From: Eledone cirrhosa
Lineage: Eukaryota > Mollusca > Cephalopoda > Octopoda > Eledonidae
Assembly: GCA_964016885.1 (NCBI GenBank)
Contig: OZ024743.1
Location: forward strand, 163,660,142 to 163,724,141
Length of the DNA stretch: 64,000 bases
Direction: 5' to 3'
Position numbers and translations under genes: made by a program. The notes below the pieces were generated by a model. It made no database searches. It was not told where the DNA came from and saw only the letters and a program-made list of their open reading frames with translations. Positions 22,163 to 32,448 of the stretch are shown here, one piece after another (the stretch's first letter is position 1; each line of letters begins with the position of its first letter).

Positions 22163-22210
22163 TATGGAGGTGCATGGCTTAGTGGTCATTAATGACTGAA
22201 AGGGGCCTAC
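22163..22210 (+). mobile_element. Possible SINE head fragment
   Basis: GGAGGTGCATGGCTTAGTGG resembles the tRNA-like head of the second SINE type. Only about 45 bp, flanked by TA repeats. Confidence 0.35.
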
Positions 22211-22319
22211 GATATATATATATATTCCCTTCCTCTCTCATTTGTTCTTTTCCTTTTATTCAGTTTCAATATGAGATAATTAGTTTTAATATATTTTTTC
22301 TAACCATCACCATTACCAA

Positions 22320-22760
22320 CATGTGATAGAGGGATAAAACTTAGCTCTGTTTATGTGTGATAGAGGGCTAAAACTTAGTTCTGTTTATGTGTGATAGAGG
22401 GCTAAAACATAGCTCTGTTTATGAATGGCTGAGTGCCAAGTTTTATCTCTACTTATATGTGGTAGAGTGCTAAGTGTTAGCTCTATTTATGTGTGGTAGA
22501 CTACTAAAATTTAGCTCTCCTTATGTGTTGAGTGTTAAATATTAGCTCTGGTAATCTGTAGTCAACATCTAAATATTAGTTCTACTTATTTGTTATAGAG
22601 TGCCAAGTTTTAGCACTGTTTATGTGTGGTAGAGTACTAAATCTTAACTCTATTTATATGTGTTTTAGAATCTTTGGTCATCTTAGCTTTTTTTTATGTC
22701 TGGTAAAGTGTTAAAGCTTTGCTCTCTTTATATGAGGTAGCTCTGTAGCTTAGCATTTTT
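22320..22760. repeat. 34-bp tandem repeat array, about 12 units
   Basis: Units of CTTAGCTCTGTTTATGTGTG plus ATAGAGGGCTAAAA, tight at the left and more diverged to the right. It ends about 250 bp before the exon at 23,006. Confidence 0.9.
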
Positions 22761-23005
22761 TGTGAACCTTTAATTTGTGATCTCCCTTATAATTGGATAT
22801 ATTAGCATTTCATTTGATATATACACAATGTACACTATTCTTCCCCAGTTTAGATTTCTCCCTAATTCCCTCCTCGGCGAAAATTCCAATTGCTCCCATT
22901 TGAGAATCACTGATCTATCTTGTATCAAATACATTTCAAGATGGTATCATCCACTGAATTGTTGCGCATTATGATTTACTTTGAACATACAATATATTCT
23001 TCCAG

Positions 23006-23242
23006 ATATCAAGAAAAGTGTGAAAGTGAAGAAACGTTCTTCATCGAAGAAAGCCAGTGGATCAGTTATTGGTATGACCACTTTGGACAAAGATCAGGAA
23101 CTTATTGGAATTAAAGAGAGATCAACCTCACCGTCCACAGAACTCTCAGATGTTCAACTTGGAATTGAAACTGAGGATATTACTTCTACTTTAAATAAAA
23201 ACATTGATCTTGCAAATGATGACATATCACGAACTCATGATG
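23006..23242 (+). CDS. Internal coding exon of an unidentified host gene
   Basis: The exon is bounded by an acceptor (TATATTCTTCCAG) and a strong donor (GATG then GTAAGA). It is 237 nt with no stop in the right frame. It starts with two bases that finish a split codon and ends with one base of the next, so it is phase 1-1. The 79-residue peptide has SVKVKKRSSSKK, GMTTLDKDQELIGIKERS, STELSDVQLGIETEDI and IDLANDDISRTHDG. It is rich in Ser, Lys, Asp and Glu and looks disordered; no domain is visible. The phase fits the exon at 60,673 exactly. No transposon family matches it. The gene continues outside the window on both sides. Confidence 0.7.
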
Positions 23243-23324
23243 GTAAGAATCTGTTTTCTTTATATTCTTGTGTAATTTATGTTTATTGTAATACCATGTA
23301 ATTTTATTGTGGCCGAGTGTTTAA

Positions 23325-24112
23325 CCCTATAGAGTTCAAACCGCCCGATAACACCCACACTAAAATATTGTTCTAAAAATAAACATACCATCATTAAAAT
23401 CTTGTCAATTTGAGATTACTGTGAGATTAGGCCCTTACCGCGAAAATTAACACTTAATATAGTGAAACAACTTAAAACAACATGTGTTTTTTTAACGTTG
23501 AAAGTAGAACAAATTTTTTGTGTATCAACATGGCTTGTGAAAGTAGTAATACCGACTTTGAAGGTTTTACACACGACGACATTCAGAATGAACAAGAAAC
23601 AAAGGATAATATTAGTGATTTATCTTCAAATGAATCAGATGTTTACATTTCTGAAATTTCATCCGAAATTTAGAATTAAACCAGTATTTGCACCTGGTTG
23701 ATACTTCAAATGCCCCTATTAATTAATTTCACCTGCCCATAAAAGTCAAATTTAACCAAATAAATCAGGTAAAATTATATAATTGTAAATTATTGATATT
23801 TAAACATCTACTGACAAAATTTCAAGCCTGCACATAGAAAATTAAGAAAATTACAAACAAATAAAATTGATAACCCTCTTGAGTATGATTAACTCAAAAT
23901 AATTGTTTCTACTTTTGGCACAAGGCCAGCAATCACCCAGCGCATTACTGGTACTTTATTTTATTGACCCCGTAAAGATGAAAGGCAAAGTTAACCTCGG
24001 CGGGATTTGAACTCAAAATGGCAAGGGCCGTAACTCTTTGCGTCAAAGCATGGCGTCCGACCCTGCGAACAGATAAGCATGACATTTGAAAATTAATGCG
24101 AATGCTAAAGGG
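23325..24112 (+). mobile_element. piggyBac-type element, non-autonomous, with TTAA duplication
   Basis: TTAA lies at 23,321-23,324 and again at 24,113-24,116. The ends are CCCTATAGAGTTC and, inverted, CCCTTTAGCATTC (10 of 13 equal). CCC ends with TTAA target sites are diagnostic of piggyBac. Inside, 23,531-23,673 reads MACESSNTDFEGFTHDD and DLSSNESDVYISEI then a stop, which looks like the acidic start of a piggyBac transposase; the catalytic part is absent. Length 788 bp including a SINE inserted later at 23,903. It would have needed transposase from elsewhere. Confidence 0.85.
23903..24066 (-). mobile_element. tRNA-derived SINE nested in the piggyBac element
   Basis: Plus strand reads AATTGTTTCTACTTTTGGCA, the body TTTATTGACCCCGTAAAGAT and GGCGTCCGACC, the reverse complement of the SINE at 11,601, lacking about 35 bp of its head. 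No clear target duplication found. Confidence 0.9.
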
Positions 24113-24394
24113 TTAAGGTGTTGGACTTTCAATCATAATGTTGTAAGTTTGATTCCCAGACCAGGTTGTGTATTGCATTCTTGAGCAAAACACTTCATTT
24201 CAAGTTGCTCCAGTATATTCAACTGAAAATGAGTACCAGCTGTAGCTGTGAGTTTAACCCTGTATTGACTAGCATCTTGTCTAGAGGGTGAATGTTGTAC
24301 TCTCAGTCACTTAACACTAAGGAAACTGGAATAGGTGCTGGCCTAATGAACTTCTGGGCTTGAGACAGACTTTAAGACTTTGATATATTATACA

Positions 24395-25025
24395 TTAGGA
24401 TAAAATATTTTAAGCATCAACAATCAATAATTCTCTACAAAGCTCAGGTGAGACTGTCAAAATGGAGTACTGCTTCCACATCTGGGATGGTGTTGCTGCT
24501 GCTCACATCCAGAAATAGTCACTCAGCTAATCAATCTTTCAGAGGCGTACTCCGGCCTCTGACCCATAGACGTGTTGTCTCCTTCTACTGTACATTTTCC
24601 TGGAATCAATGAAGACTCTTCAAGACAATAACTTTGATCTGAAGGAAGAGTGGTGAAGATCATGGAATGAGTCCAAATTTGCCAACTAAGACCTTGTTCA
24701 AGACCCCACATCTAAACTAGTCAGCTTTGACCTTCCCAGAAAGTAATGGATGTCCCTTAATCGGATCCACACAACACATGCCAGGTCAGCCAATCATCCC
24801 CATTGATGGAAAATGAAAGACAGCTCAGCGTCTGTGGGGACTCTGACCAAACAGTGCTGCATCTTGTTCAAGATTGTCCCCTTAGACGTTTTCCTGGCAG
24901 TGTGGAGGCAATCCATAATACTACAAATGATGCCATAGTCTGGCTCACCAATTTCGATCTGTCTTTCTAACCATTGTGCATATGCTATATGAGAAGAAGA
25001 AAACTGTACACTTTTTAAATTATTA
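24395..25025 (+). mobile_element. Third LINE type, C-terminal remnant
   Basis: Plus-strand text in broken frames: ILYKAQVRLSKWSTASTSGM-like sequence at 24,415-24,500, where the family usually reads MEYCSHIWDG. Later SLNRIHTTHARSANH at 24,750, CPLRRFPGSVEAIHNTTNDA at about 24,880 and IVWLTNFDLSF at 24,940. This order is found at the end of Jockey/CR1-like LINE ORFs. No RT core remains. Confidence 0.6.
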
Positions 25026-25089
25026 GCAATCAAATAATGTTGGGTACAAAGGAGTTTTTACACAGACAATGGTTCTAGCGTTGGTGCAA

Positions 25090-25295
25090 TGTTAAAATGC
25101 TCTCAGTACATTCTAGAAAGGAATGTTAGGAAGGGCATCCAATCATAGAAACCATGCCAAAAATGGAACACATGAATGAGATATGATCTCCTGTTCAGTC
25201 TGCGAGTGCAGTAACCCCAGATAACTAACTCAGAGAGTGATGACCTTCCCAAACTATTTCAGCTCAGAAACTAAATGTTAAAAGATGATGATGAT
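25090..25295 (+). mobile_element. LINE 3' tail fragment
   Basis: GAATGTTAGGAAGGGCATCC, then a diverged tail to AAATGTTAAAAGATGATGATG. Same order as in the tail of copy D; no coding part is attached. Confidence 0.65.
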
Positions 25296-25926
25296 ATATT
25301 TTATCATTTTATATCTGCTTGTCTATGCTTGCATGGGTTGGACATGATGATGATAATTTTATATTTTGGCAGGTTTTATCTGGCTTGGTGCCCCTCCTAT
25401 CACCAACCACTTTACAGCATGGACTGGGTGCATTCTTCCTTCCACCAACATTAGAGAGGTTATCTGACCAAACTCAAGAGTCCTCCCCAGTTTTTATTCA
25501 GTGATTGCTTCCTTAACTGCCTTCACTGTGGCTTATGGAGTCCACTATGGATTATATATATTTACTGCTTTCTTTTGTGTTATATGTTTAATTGCTTTCT
25601 TTCAGTGTTGTGTGTTTAATCGCTACCAGTTTACTGAGTGCATTGGGTGTATTTTAAAAAGTTACTAGGTGCATTTTATTGCGGCACCACCACTACCACT
25701 TTATAGAGTGTATTGGGTACATTTTATGGCACCAGCACTACCACTTTACAAGATGTACATGGTGCATTTTGTTGCTACAAGACTAAATAGTCCTACTACT
25801 TTATTTTGTCTCATGTTATTTGAAACCAATGTGACCAAAGAAGTGAATAGAAGGGGTGATGAAAGTAGAAGGGTGAGAGTATATTGGGTAAAGCAGGGTG
25901 TTTGGGTTGGGAGCTTAGTAAAGGCA
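25296..25926 (-). mobile_element. LINE UTR module, minus strand, with local duplications
   Basis: TGCTTGCATGGGTTGGACAT at 25,327 followed by TTTTGGCAGGTTTTATCTGG, CCTCCTATCACCAACCACTT and ATGGACTGGGTGCATTC matches the 5' region of copy O (62,780-62,860) in the same direction. From 25,660 to 25,790 the phrase GGTGCATTTTATTG/CACCACCACTACCACTTTA recurs three times. No coding sequence. Confidence 0.55.
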
Positions 25927-26043
25927 AAATTAATTGTTTCTACTTTTGGCACAAGGCCAGCAATTACCCAGTACATTGCTGGTACTTTATTTTATCGACC
26001 CCGTAAGGATGAAAGGCAAAGTTAACCTCAGCAGGATTTGAAC
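25927..26043 (-). mobile_element. tRNA-derived SINE with target duplication, 5' truncated
   Basis: Reverse complement of the SINE at 11,601, truncated after the B-box region (GGATTTGAAC). It is flanked by AGTAAAGGCAAAATTAAT on both sides (left copy 25,917-25,934, right copy about 26,045-26,062). The intact duplication marks a fairly recent insertion. Confidence 0.9.
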
Positions 26044-26127
26044 GAGTAAAGGCAAAATTAATGGAGAAGAGACAGTAAAGGAGGAAACAATGATGGTAGA
26101 TGTGTAATGATAGAAGGATGAGGGATC

Positions 26128-26400
26128 ATCATCACTGTTTTGTCAAACCCATTAAACTCATACTTGCTTGGATTTGATGGATTATCAAATTCTAAGATTA
26201 GACATCACATGACCACATTTTGTCCATACATTTCATTTTTACAGAGTTTCTACAGCTGGATTCCCTTCCTAATGCCAACCACTTTGCAGAGTGGACTGGG
26301 TGCTTTTTTATAATGATTCCAGCACTATAATTTTATAGAATGTACTGGAGGCATTTTATTAAGGTGCTACCGGTGTTGTCTTTGATGTAACATTTTTATA
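26128..26400 (-). mobile_element. LINE tail fragment, minus strand
   Basis: ATCATCATCACTGTTTTGTC, TACAGCTGGATTCCCTTCCT and AGTGGACTGGGTGCTTTTTT follow the order of the subfamily 1 tail (compare 34,990-35,240). No coding part. Confidence 0.6.
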
Positions 26401-26639
26401 TGATCTTCAATAATTCAAATTTACTTTTAATTATTGGAAATTATTGGATTATATACAGTATGGTTAATTAAATATTTATGAGACTTTGAGATCTTGTTGA
26501 GATAATCTGAAATTGATGTTCGGATAATTGAGGTTTGAGTATAACTGAAAAGAAATCTGAAATAGATTGGCCAAGTCATGATTGTAGTGGATGAATTTTT
26601 AAATATCAACCTAATATCTCTCAAATCACAGCACACCAT

Positions 26640-27060
26640 CTTTACTCACTAGTTTTATGATACAAAACTGTTTATTTTAAAGTATTTATATTTGTTTAAA
26701 AACCTTCATCATAGTTTTATGTAAAAACCTTCAAATTGTTCCAAAACCAGCTAAACCCTTTTGTTACCTACCTGGCCAAAAATGTCTCTATGAAATAAAA
26801 CCACCCATTTTAAAGTTTTCCAATTTAAATTAAAATCTTCCAACATAATTTTATACAAGAACCACCACTACCACCTTACATTAAGTTACTATCTTAATAA
26901 TTAAATAATTAAGAATTTTAGTAAATCTCTCAAGATTCTTCATTAACTAATTGAAATAGAGTGTATTTCATTAGAAATCTGGTAATGAAAAAGTTAGTTA
27001 TCTTACTAAATCCCTTGAAATTCTTGATTATTTTCAAAATGATTTGATAATATAATCCCT
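26640..27060. repeat. AT-rich interspersed repeat, two modules
   Basis: ATGATACAAAACTGTTTATT ... TCATAGTTTTATGTAAAAAC is the left arm of the 14,253 repeat. ACCACCCATTTTAAAGTTTT through ATTCTTCATTAACTAATTGA is the right half in reverse. A third part at 26,985-27,060 matches 14,620-14,720. The combination is rearranged compared with 14,253. Confidence 0.65.
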
Positions 27061-28235
27061 GATAGGTTCTAAGAGGAAGGTCACGTCATTGGAATGATTT
27101 TGGTCTGAGCTGACTAGGGACTAAACACCACTAACAACATCATGAATAAAACTACTGCACAACAAATATATTTATCATCATCCCGTGCCACACAACTACA
27201 CCACTGTAATCATACCTAACATGCAACCTTCATTGCTACTGGTCAGGTAACCACATCATGCTGATAGGTTCCATTTTGGACTTGGTTTCTACAGTTGGAT
27301 GCCCTTCCTAATGCCAACCATATGCATTTTATTATGGCACAAGCCCTACCACCTTACATGACTGACTGGGTATTTTTTTTATCATGGTATCAGCACTATC
27401 ATTTTACAGTGTGAGCTGGATCTGTTAGTGGGGTGTGTGTATTTTATCATGGCACCAGTACTGCCCCATTACAACACTAGGATGCTCATTGTATCCTCAG
27501 CCAGGCTGGGGAAGGCAGTGATTGGAATGAGAAGGGAAGAGGAGAGGGTATCCTCCCACAGAGGAGGAGCAAATGTTATGTACAAGAGGTGTTGAAGCAA
27601 ATGAGTGATATCTGGCATTATATTGTGAATGTGCTCGACTTTCCATGTTGGCCTGGATTGAATGGGGTAAATGAGTCAGTAATGGGAGTGAAAGTAGGGG
27701 ACAGTTCTCCCTGACTTTCCATGTTGGCAATTGTTGGATAAGGAAAGATGGGGGGTGATGGGTGTGAGTTGGGGGAGAAATGCATTGGGGACTTAAATAG
27801 TGAGAGGGGCGAAATTGGGTTTATACCAGCAGTGACTTAAATGTTGCTACACCTCTGGTTCTAAGGTGGGGGTTGACAGACAGGGGGAATTGGGTGAATA
27901 CTGGCAGGTGGGGACCTATATATATATATATATATACACACATGCACACGTGCACAAGCATGTATATGTATATTTATTTATACACACACATATACAAAAC
28001 ATCTGATTTACTTATTTACAAATTTCTCCCATTTGAATAACTACTCCAAGGGTGTAAAAATGATGAATGCAGCGAAATATTAGACACATATCAACACTTT
28101 GGAATGTCTTACAATCAAAAGGAGACTTTTCTTCTCTTTATTTTTTGGAGAGAAAAAAGAGAAAAATAAACAAAATTACTGAATTCTCGCTTGACGAACC
28201 ACAATTGAAATATTATTGCTATTATTATTATCATT
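27061..28235. other. LINE-tail debris and G-rich sequence
   Basis: 27,285-27,330 (TTCTACAGTTGGATGCCCTT, CCTAATGCCAACC) is another minus-strand LINE tail piece, with repeated CTGGGT / TTTTATCATGGCACCAG phrases to 27,470. 27,480-27,910 is G-rich with a repeated TGACTTTCCATGTTGG phrase (27,638 and 27,712). 27,917-27,990 is TA/CA microsatellite. No gene seen. Confidence 0.5.
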
Positions 28236-28238
28236 ATT

Positions 28239-28311
<73 letters not shown>
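28236..28311. repeat. (TTG)n microsatellite, about 24 units
   Basis: An almost perfect TTG run of about 74 bp after a short ATT tract. Long pure triplet runs are usually length-variable. Confidence 0.98.
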
Positions 28312-28314
<3 letters not shown>

Positions 28315-28483
28315 ACTGTTAAACCTTAGGGTTGCCTGAATTATTATACACATACTTACAAAGAGAAAGATACATCATCATCATCGTTTTAACATCAACT
28401 TTTCCATGGTGACATGGATTGGATGTGTCTATGTATGTGAAAAGTATAAGGAAAACAATATGGTATAATGAAGATATAAATAT

Positions 28484-30485
28484 TCTCGCAGAGGCGCTTG
28501 GCATTGCTCAGGAATAAAATTGTTCCTTATATATTAGAAGTAAAAAATAAAATATGTTGTATAGAAATTTGTTAATCTAAATTCCATTTATTCTTCAATT
28601 GGGATACATGATGAAATCAATTCTGAATTCATAATACAAAAAAAAATAATAATAAAAAACAAAGATACAAAATTTACCATTTTATGAAGGGAGATAAATT
28701 CTATCACAATATGTTGAAGGAAATTACTTAAAAGCTTCTGGGTAAACAACATTCTTTGTTTTCTGGTTTGGAGCATAGAGAAATAAGTCTTGTAAACCTG
28801 GAGCAACCAACATAAAGTTGACCATGAGAAAAGCAAGATTCAATTAAGTGCAAGCCAGTAGATTTCAAAGTCTAACCTTGAGCTTTATTAATAGACATGA
28901 TGATGATGATGATGATGATGATGCGAAGCAAAGTCACACTGGGAATTGTGTTTAGTTGAACTCAAATGGCATGTCTGTTGGTTTGATTGGAATTCTTGGA
29001 ATGTAAACATTTTCTCCAGACACATCCAGTGATGATGGTAGCTTCTATCACATTAGGTGATGATGTCTTCACAATCAACCTTGTTCCATTGTATAATTTA
29101 GGAGGATATAAATTTCTTAGAAGCATTATTGCGACTCCTACTTTCAGAAAAAGTTTATGTGGAGGTGTTCCAGGTGGCTCAAGAGAATTAAGGTACTCTG
29201 TTGAGCTTGATTTTAATCAAGGATTGAATCAACTGATTTGTATTCCTTAATGACTGTTGGAATCTTATTCATTAATTCAGGGTTAATCCTTGAGCAAGAA
29301 TTGCCCTTTCACAAAACCATTTATGTGAATTATAATTATTACTTAAGTCTGGAAATACCCTGTTCTTCAATTCAGCTGGTGAATCCACCATGATAGCAAT
29401 ATGAGCCAAATTGATATCACCATTTCCATCAATTGGTACTGTCCCATTTCCTAATTGGAGGAGCTGGGTTGAAAACTGTTTGTCCCTATGTAATAAAGCT
29501 CTCATGTTAGTATTAAAGGAGAAATTCTTTACTTTATTCCATAGGTGCGAAGACTTAATGCATGCTTTTATTTCATCAGCTCCTCTTGGAATGACTGGTA
29601 ATGTCTCTCCTCAGATCTTAGAATGATTTGGAACCACATACTTCATGCAAAAGGAGCCGTAAGTAGTAGCTTGGCTTGGGTGGACACTGTAAATTCTTGC
29701 AAGAACATCAGCCCCATGTTTCCTCTTGTACCATTTATTGTTTCTCCAGGTGTAATATTTCAGTAATTCTAGGTAAAGGAGTTTTCTTGCATCTTCATCT
29801 TCTTGACAACTTAAAAAAGGCAGTAAAGGTAGTTTTGTTTGGAGAAAGTGCTTGTTGCAAGGCTGTTTGTTTTGTAAAGATAACCCTTTGGCCATTCTTT
29901 ACATGGACACTCAGATGAATGATGGCTGGGTGCCTCTCATGAATGGGAAAATTGAAGATGTTTCAAAAAGCCTCATTGCTACTGATGTATCTTCCTCTCT
30001 CATACTGTGCAACTTCGTCACTTTTATTTATCTGCTGACTGCCATTCTGCATAAGAATGTATGTTGCAGCATCTAAACCTTTGTTTATATATTTGCAAAC
30101 ATGCTTAATAAACTTAAGAGAGTTGCAGAATTCAACATTGATATGGGCTTTGAAAGTTTTTGTAAGAAGACAGTAGGGTACAACCCACCGATTGTCAATG
30201 ATGAATTCATGCCCATTTCTCTTTTTTTCTTTTCCTTTTTTCCGAAGTGAATCCACCATGCCCAGGTTTTCTTCTCCTGTAAACGGAGTAGCCACCTTCT
30301 CCAGTTTGGGTTTCTTGTACAGAGGGATGTGGGAAGTTCTTGGTACACTTATTATCCCTTATGCATGGGGAGGATAGATTAATTGAATCACAGGGCCCAT
30401 GAATCATCTGGGTCTTGACAATTTCATGCAGTAAAGGATCTTGCTGTGGATCAGGCAGTTCAACTGAGATAGATAAATCAATCTC
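28484..30485 (-). mobile_element. Helitron, 5' truncated and internally deleted
   Basis: Minus-strand pieces in order: ELPDPQQDPLLHEIVKTQ, MIHGPCDSINLSSPC, KCTKNFPHPS (30,485-30,330); INVEFCNSLKFIKHVCKYIN and GRYISSNEAF (30,295-29,963); LLYLELLKYYTWRNNKWYKR (29,895-29,611); then PIF1-like helicase C-terminal text VFPDLSNNYNSHKWFCERAI, LAQGLTLN (29,505-29,272), [20 protein letters not shown] and, at 28,900-28,793, SINKAQG, SCFSHGQLYVGCSRF. The Walker A and B part is deleted near 29,620, and the HUH nuclease is absent. At the 3' end CCTGAGCAATGCCAAGC can fold into the short hairpin expected near a Helitron terminus; the final CTAG reads CGAG. Not functional. Confidence 0.85.
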
Positions 30486-30735
30486 ATTACTGGTGACATG
30501 ACAAAAAGAACCCAGTCCACCCTGTAAGGTGGTTGTACTGGTGATGCAACAAAAAGAACCCAGTCCACCCTGTAAGGTGGTTGTACTGCTGACACAACAA
30601 AAAGAACCAAGTCCACCCTGTAAGGTAGTTGTACTTGTGACTTAACAAAAAGAACCCAACCCACTCTGTAAGGTACTCGTACTGGTGACATGACAAAAAG
30701 AACCCAGTCTACCCTGTAAGGTGGTTGTGTTCATG
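30486..30735. repeat. 48-bp minisatellite, five units
   Basis: GTGATGCAACAAAAAGAACC then CAGTCCACCCTGTAAGGTGG and TTGTACTG, five times from about 30,495. As 48 is a multiple of three, both strands show long open frames with no coding meaning. The unit is part of the LINE tail module that follows. Confidence 0.95.
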
Positions 30736-30870
30736 ACAAACAACATCCAGTCCACACTGTAAAGTGTGAGCAAGACACAATCACCTGATCTGACTTATGT
30801 CACTACTGGATAACTCATCTAACCCATGCTAGTGGGGAAAATGGATGTTAGACGGTGATGATAAAAGTAG
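30736..30870 (+). mobile_element. LINE 3' tail
   Basis: ACATCCAGTCCACACTGTAA, AACTCATCTAACCCATGCTA and GGATGTTAGACGGTGATGAT correspond to the end of subfamily 1 elements. It carries the 48-bp minisatellite at its left and no protein-coding part. Confidence 0.75.
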
Positions 30871-31361
30871 AATTTCTTCCACCTGAAATTTCTTTTTTTT
30901 AATATACAGGAAAATTTCTTCCTGTATGAGTTTCATGACTTAAGTGCTATAAAAAGCAACAATTTTAACTATACAATAATTCTAAATATAAAATGTTTTA
31001 TGTGGTAGAAAATATGAAGGGCAAATGATGACAAATGAAACAAAACATAAGAAAGTAATGTTTTACCTAGTGTATTTTAGCATGATATTTCAGGACTATT
31101 TTCTATATAAATTGTTCTATAAAATTAAATTGTTTTATGTATTTAAATTGTTTTATAATTAACTCTTAATGACACTAGCTCATGAAACTGCAGTCATGAA
31201 ATGTTCAAAACCATACTATGACTGCCTCACATTAAAAATTAGTCTTTTGCAAATTTTCCCAATAATCTGTCCACTAGTGAAGAACTATAAACATTTGAAT
31301 TAATAATACTGTTTTTAGATATTTTATATATAACTTTTAACGTCATATGATGTTAAAAGAT
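30871..31361. other. AT-rich; contains the repeat related to 16,985
   Basis: 31,186-31,310 (CTCATGAAACTGCAGTCATG, ATGACTGCCTCACATTAAAA, TTTTGCAAATTTTCCCAATA) is the diverged partner of 16,985-17,115. The rest is AT-rich and unassigned. Confidence 0.5.
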
Positions 31362-31520
31362 ATCTATATATCTAAAACAGAGAATGTCTGTCTGTCTGTC
31401 TGACTCCCTAAAACTCAAGAACCACCCAACCGATTGTTTTCAAACTTTACACACATATGGTCCTGTGAGTGTTTTGAGCAACAAAAAATTACAAATTTTC
31501 AATGCATTAGGCGATTTAGC
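31362..31520 (+). mobile_element. Helitron-like 5' terminus
   Basis: TCTATATATCTAAAACAGAG, followed by (TCTG)n and CTCAAGAACCACCCAACCGA. Many animal Helitrons start with TC, an AT-rich stretch and TGTCTG repeats; this is an analogy from memory. No matching right end in the same direction was found. Confidence 0.45.
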
Positions 31521-31776
31521 AATCTCTCTCTATAATTCTTAGTCCTTCTTTTTAGATAGATACATAGATATAACGTTGCGTCCTTATAATATCTGTCTGT
31601 ATGCCTGGCTGTCTGCATTACGACATTATGTGCTTTATGTGTGTGTGTGTATATATATATAGTGTGTAACGTTTTTCGAAATATTTACTTCTGCGTTCAC
31701 AGATTGATTTTTTAAGTTTCAGAAGATCCCGTTAAGGGTGAAAGCAGCAATTCTTTGCTTAAACTTTAATCTGTTA

Positions 31777-31833
<57 letters not shown>

Positions 31834-32085
31834 CGCAATATATATATTATGACGCAACGTTATACTATATGCTTCAGCATATAGTAGTCAAAAGAAGCGA
31901 GGTAGGCATAAAAGCCAAACTCATTTGTACCAACTCTTACTTATCTTGGATAATGACCAAAAGCGTACAATCGTGAATTCAAGCGACAGAAATGGGGTTC
32001 CTCGAAAGGGTCTTTGGAGTAACGCTACTCTTAATTATAGAGCAATTTTATATATGAAATAATTTTAGTTACTGAAAACTTATAT
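31521..32085. other. Unassigned, with long (AT)n tract
   Basis: (TA)n of about 70 bp at 31,780-31,850. At 31,864-31,885 ACTATATGCTTCAGCATATAGT-type pairing gives a 9-bp stem. Remainder AT-rich without a recognised family. Confidence 0.5.
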
Positions 32086-32140
32086 ATACTAGCAGAATGG
32101 CCCGGCATTGCTCGGGATTTGCTCTAGGGTTCTATATATA
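32086..32140 (-). mobile_element. Helitron-like 3' terminus
   Basis: Plus strand ACTAGCAGAATGGCCCGGCA then TTGCTCGGGATTTGC. In reverse complement this is a hairpin (CCCGAGCAATGCCGGG) followed by 12 bp and CTAG, the standard Helitron 3' end. The rest of the element is lost or replaced. Confidence 0.65.
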
Positions 32141-32233
32141 TTTGATATATATTTATCCTTATCGAGCCTCGTGAAATAAATACGTTTGTTTATATTTTGT
32201 TATTGTGTATGCAAAAATATCTGCACACCAATA

Positions 32234-32266
<33 letters not shown>

Positions 32267-32268
<2 letters not shown>

Positions 32269-32290
32269 GAAAAGGTATACCTTTTCCTAT
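32267..32290. repeat. Short perfect palindrome
   Basis: TAGGAAAAGGTA and its reverse complement TACCTTTTCCTA, 24 bp in all, directly after a long TA run. Confidence 0.9.
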
Positions 32291-32331
32291 TACCCACTCT
32301 ACTACCCTAATTATTGAGTACTCTGGTGCGT

Positions 32332-32365
32332 TATGGTTCATCTGGTTCCTTACCACAATTCCTTC

Positions 32366-32401
<36 letters not shown>

Positions 32402-32435
32402 GAAGGAATTGTGGTAAGGAACCAGATGAACCATA
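32332..32435. repeat. Perfect 104-bp palindrome with AT core
   Basis: Arm 32,332-32,383 (ATGGTTCATCTGGTTCCTTA, CCACAATTCCTTCGTTTT, TA run) is the exact reverse complement of 32,384-32,435. As at 3,617, a TA run forms the centre and the arms are unique sequence. Confidence 0.95.
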
Positions 32436-32448
32436 TATATATATATAA

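Larger units (their letters stand above)
23308..24375 (+). mobile_element. Second SINE type, split by a piggyBac element
   Basis: GTGGCCGAGTGT at 23,309-23,320 and AAGGTGTTGGACTTTCAATC from 24,115 join across the piggyBac into a typical tRNA-Ser/Leu-like head. B-box-like GTTTGATTCCCAGACC follows, then CTTGAGCAAAACACTTCATT and the body to GGGCTTGAGACAGACTTT at about 24,372. The pieces are separated exactly at the TTAA used by piggyBac, so the SINE was there first. Confidence 0.85.

Noticed and set aside
30404..30691. Repeat protein (GWTGFFLL units) on the minus strand
   Set aside because: It comes from the 48-bp minisatellite, whose unit is a multiple of three; the codon content has no selective sign and no start or splice context.
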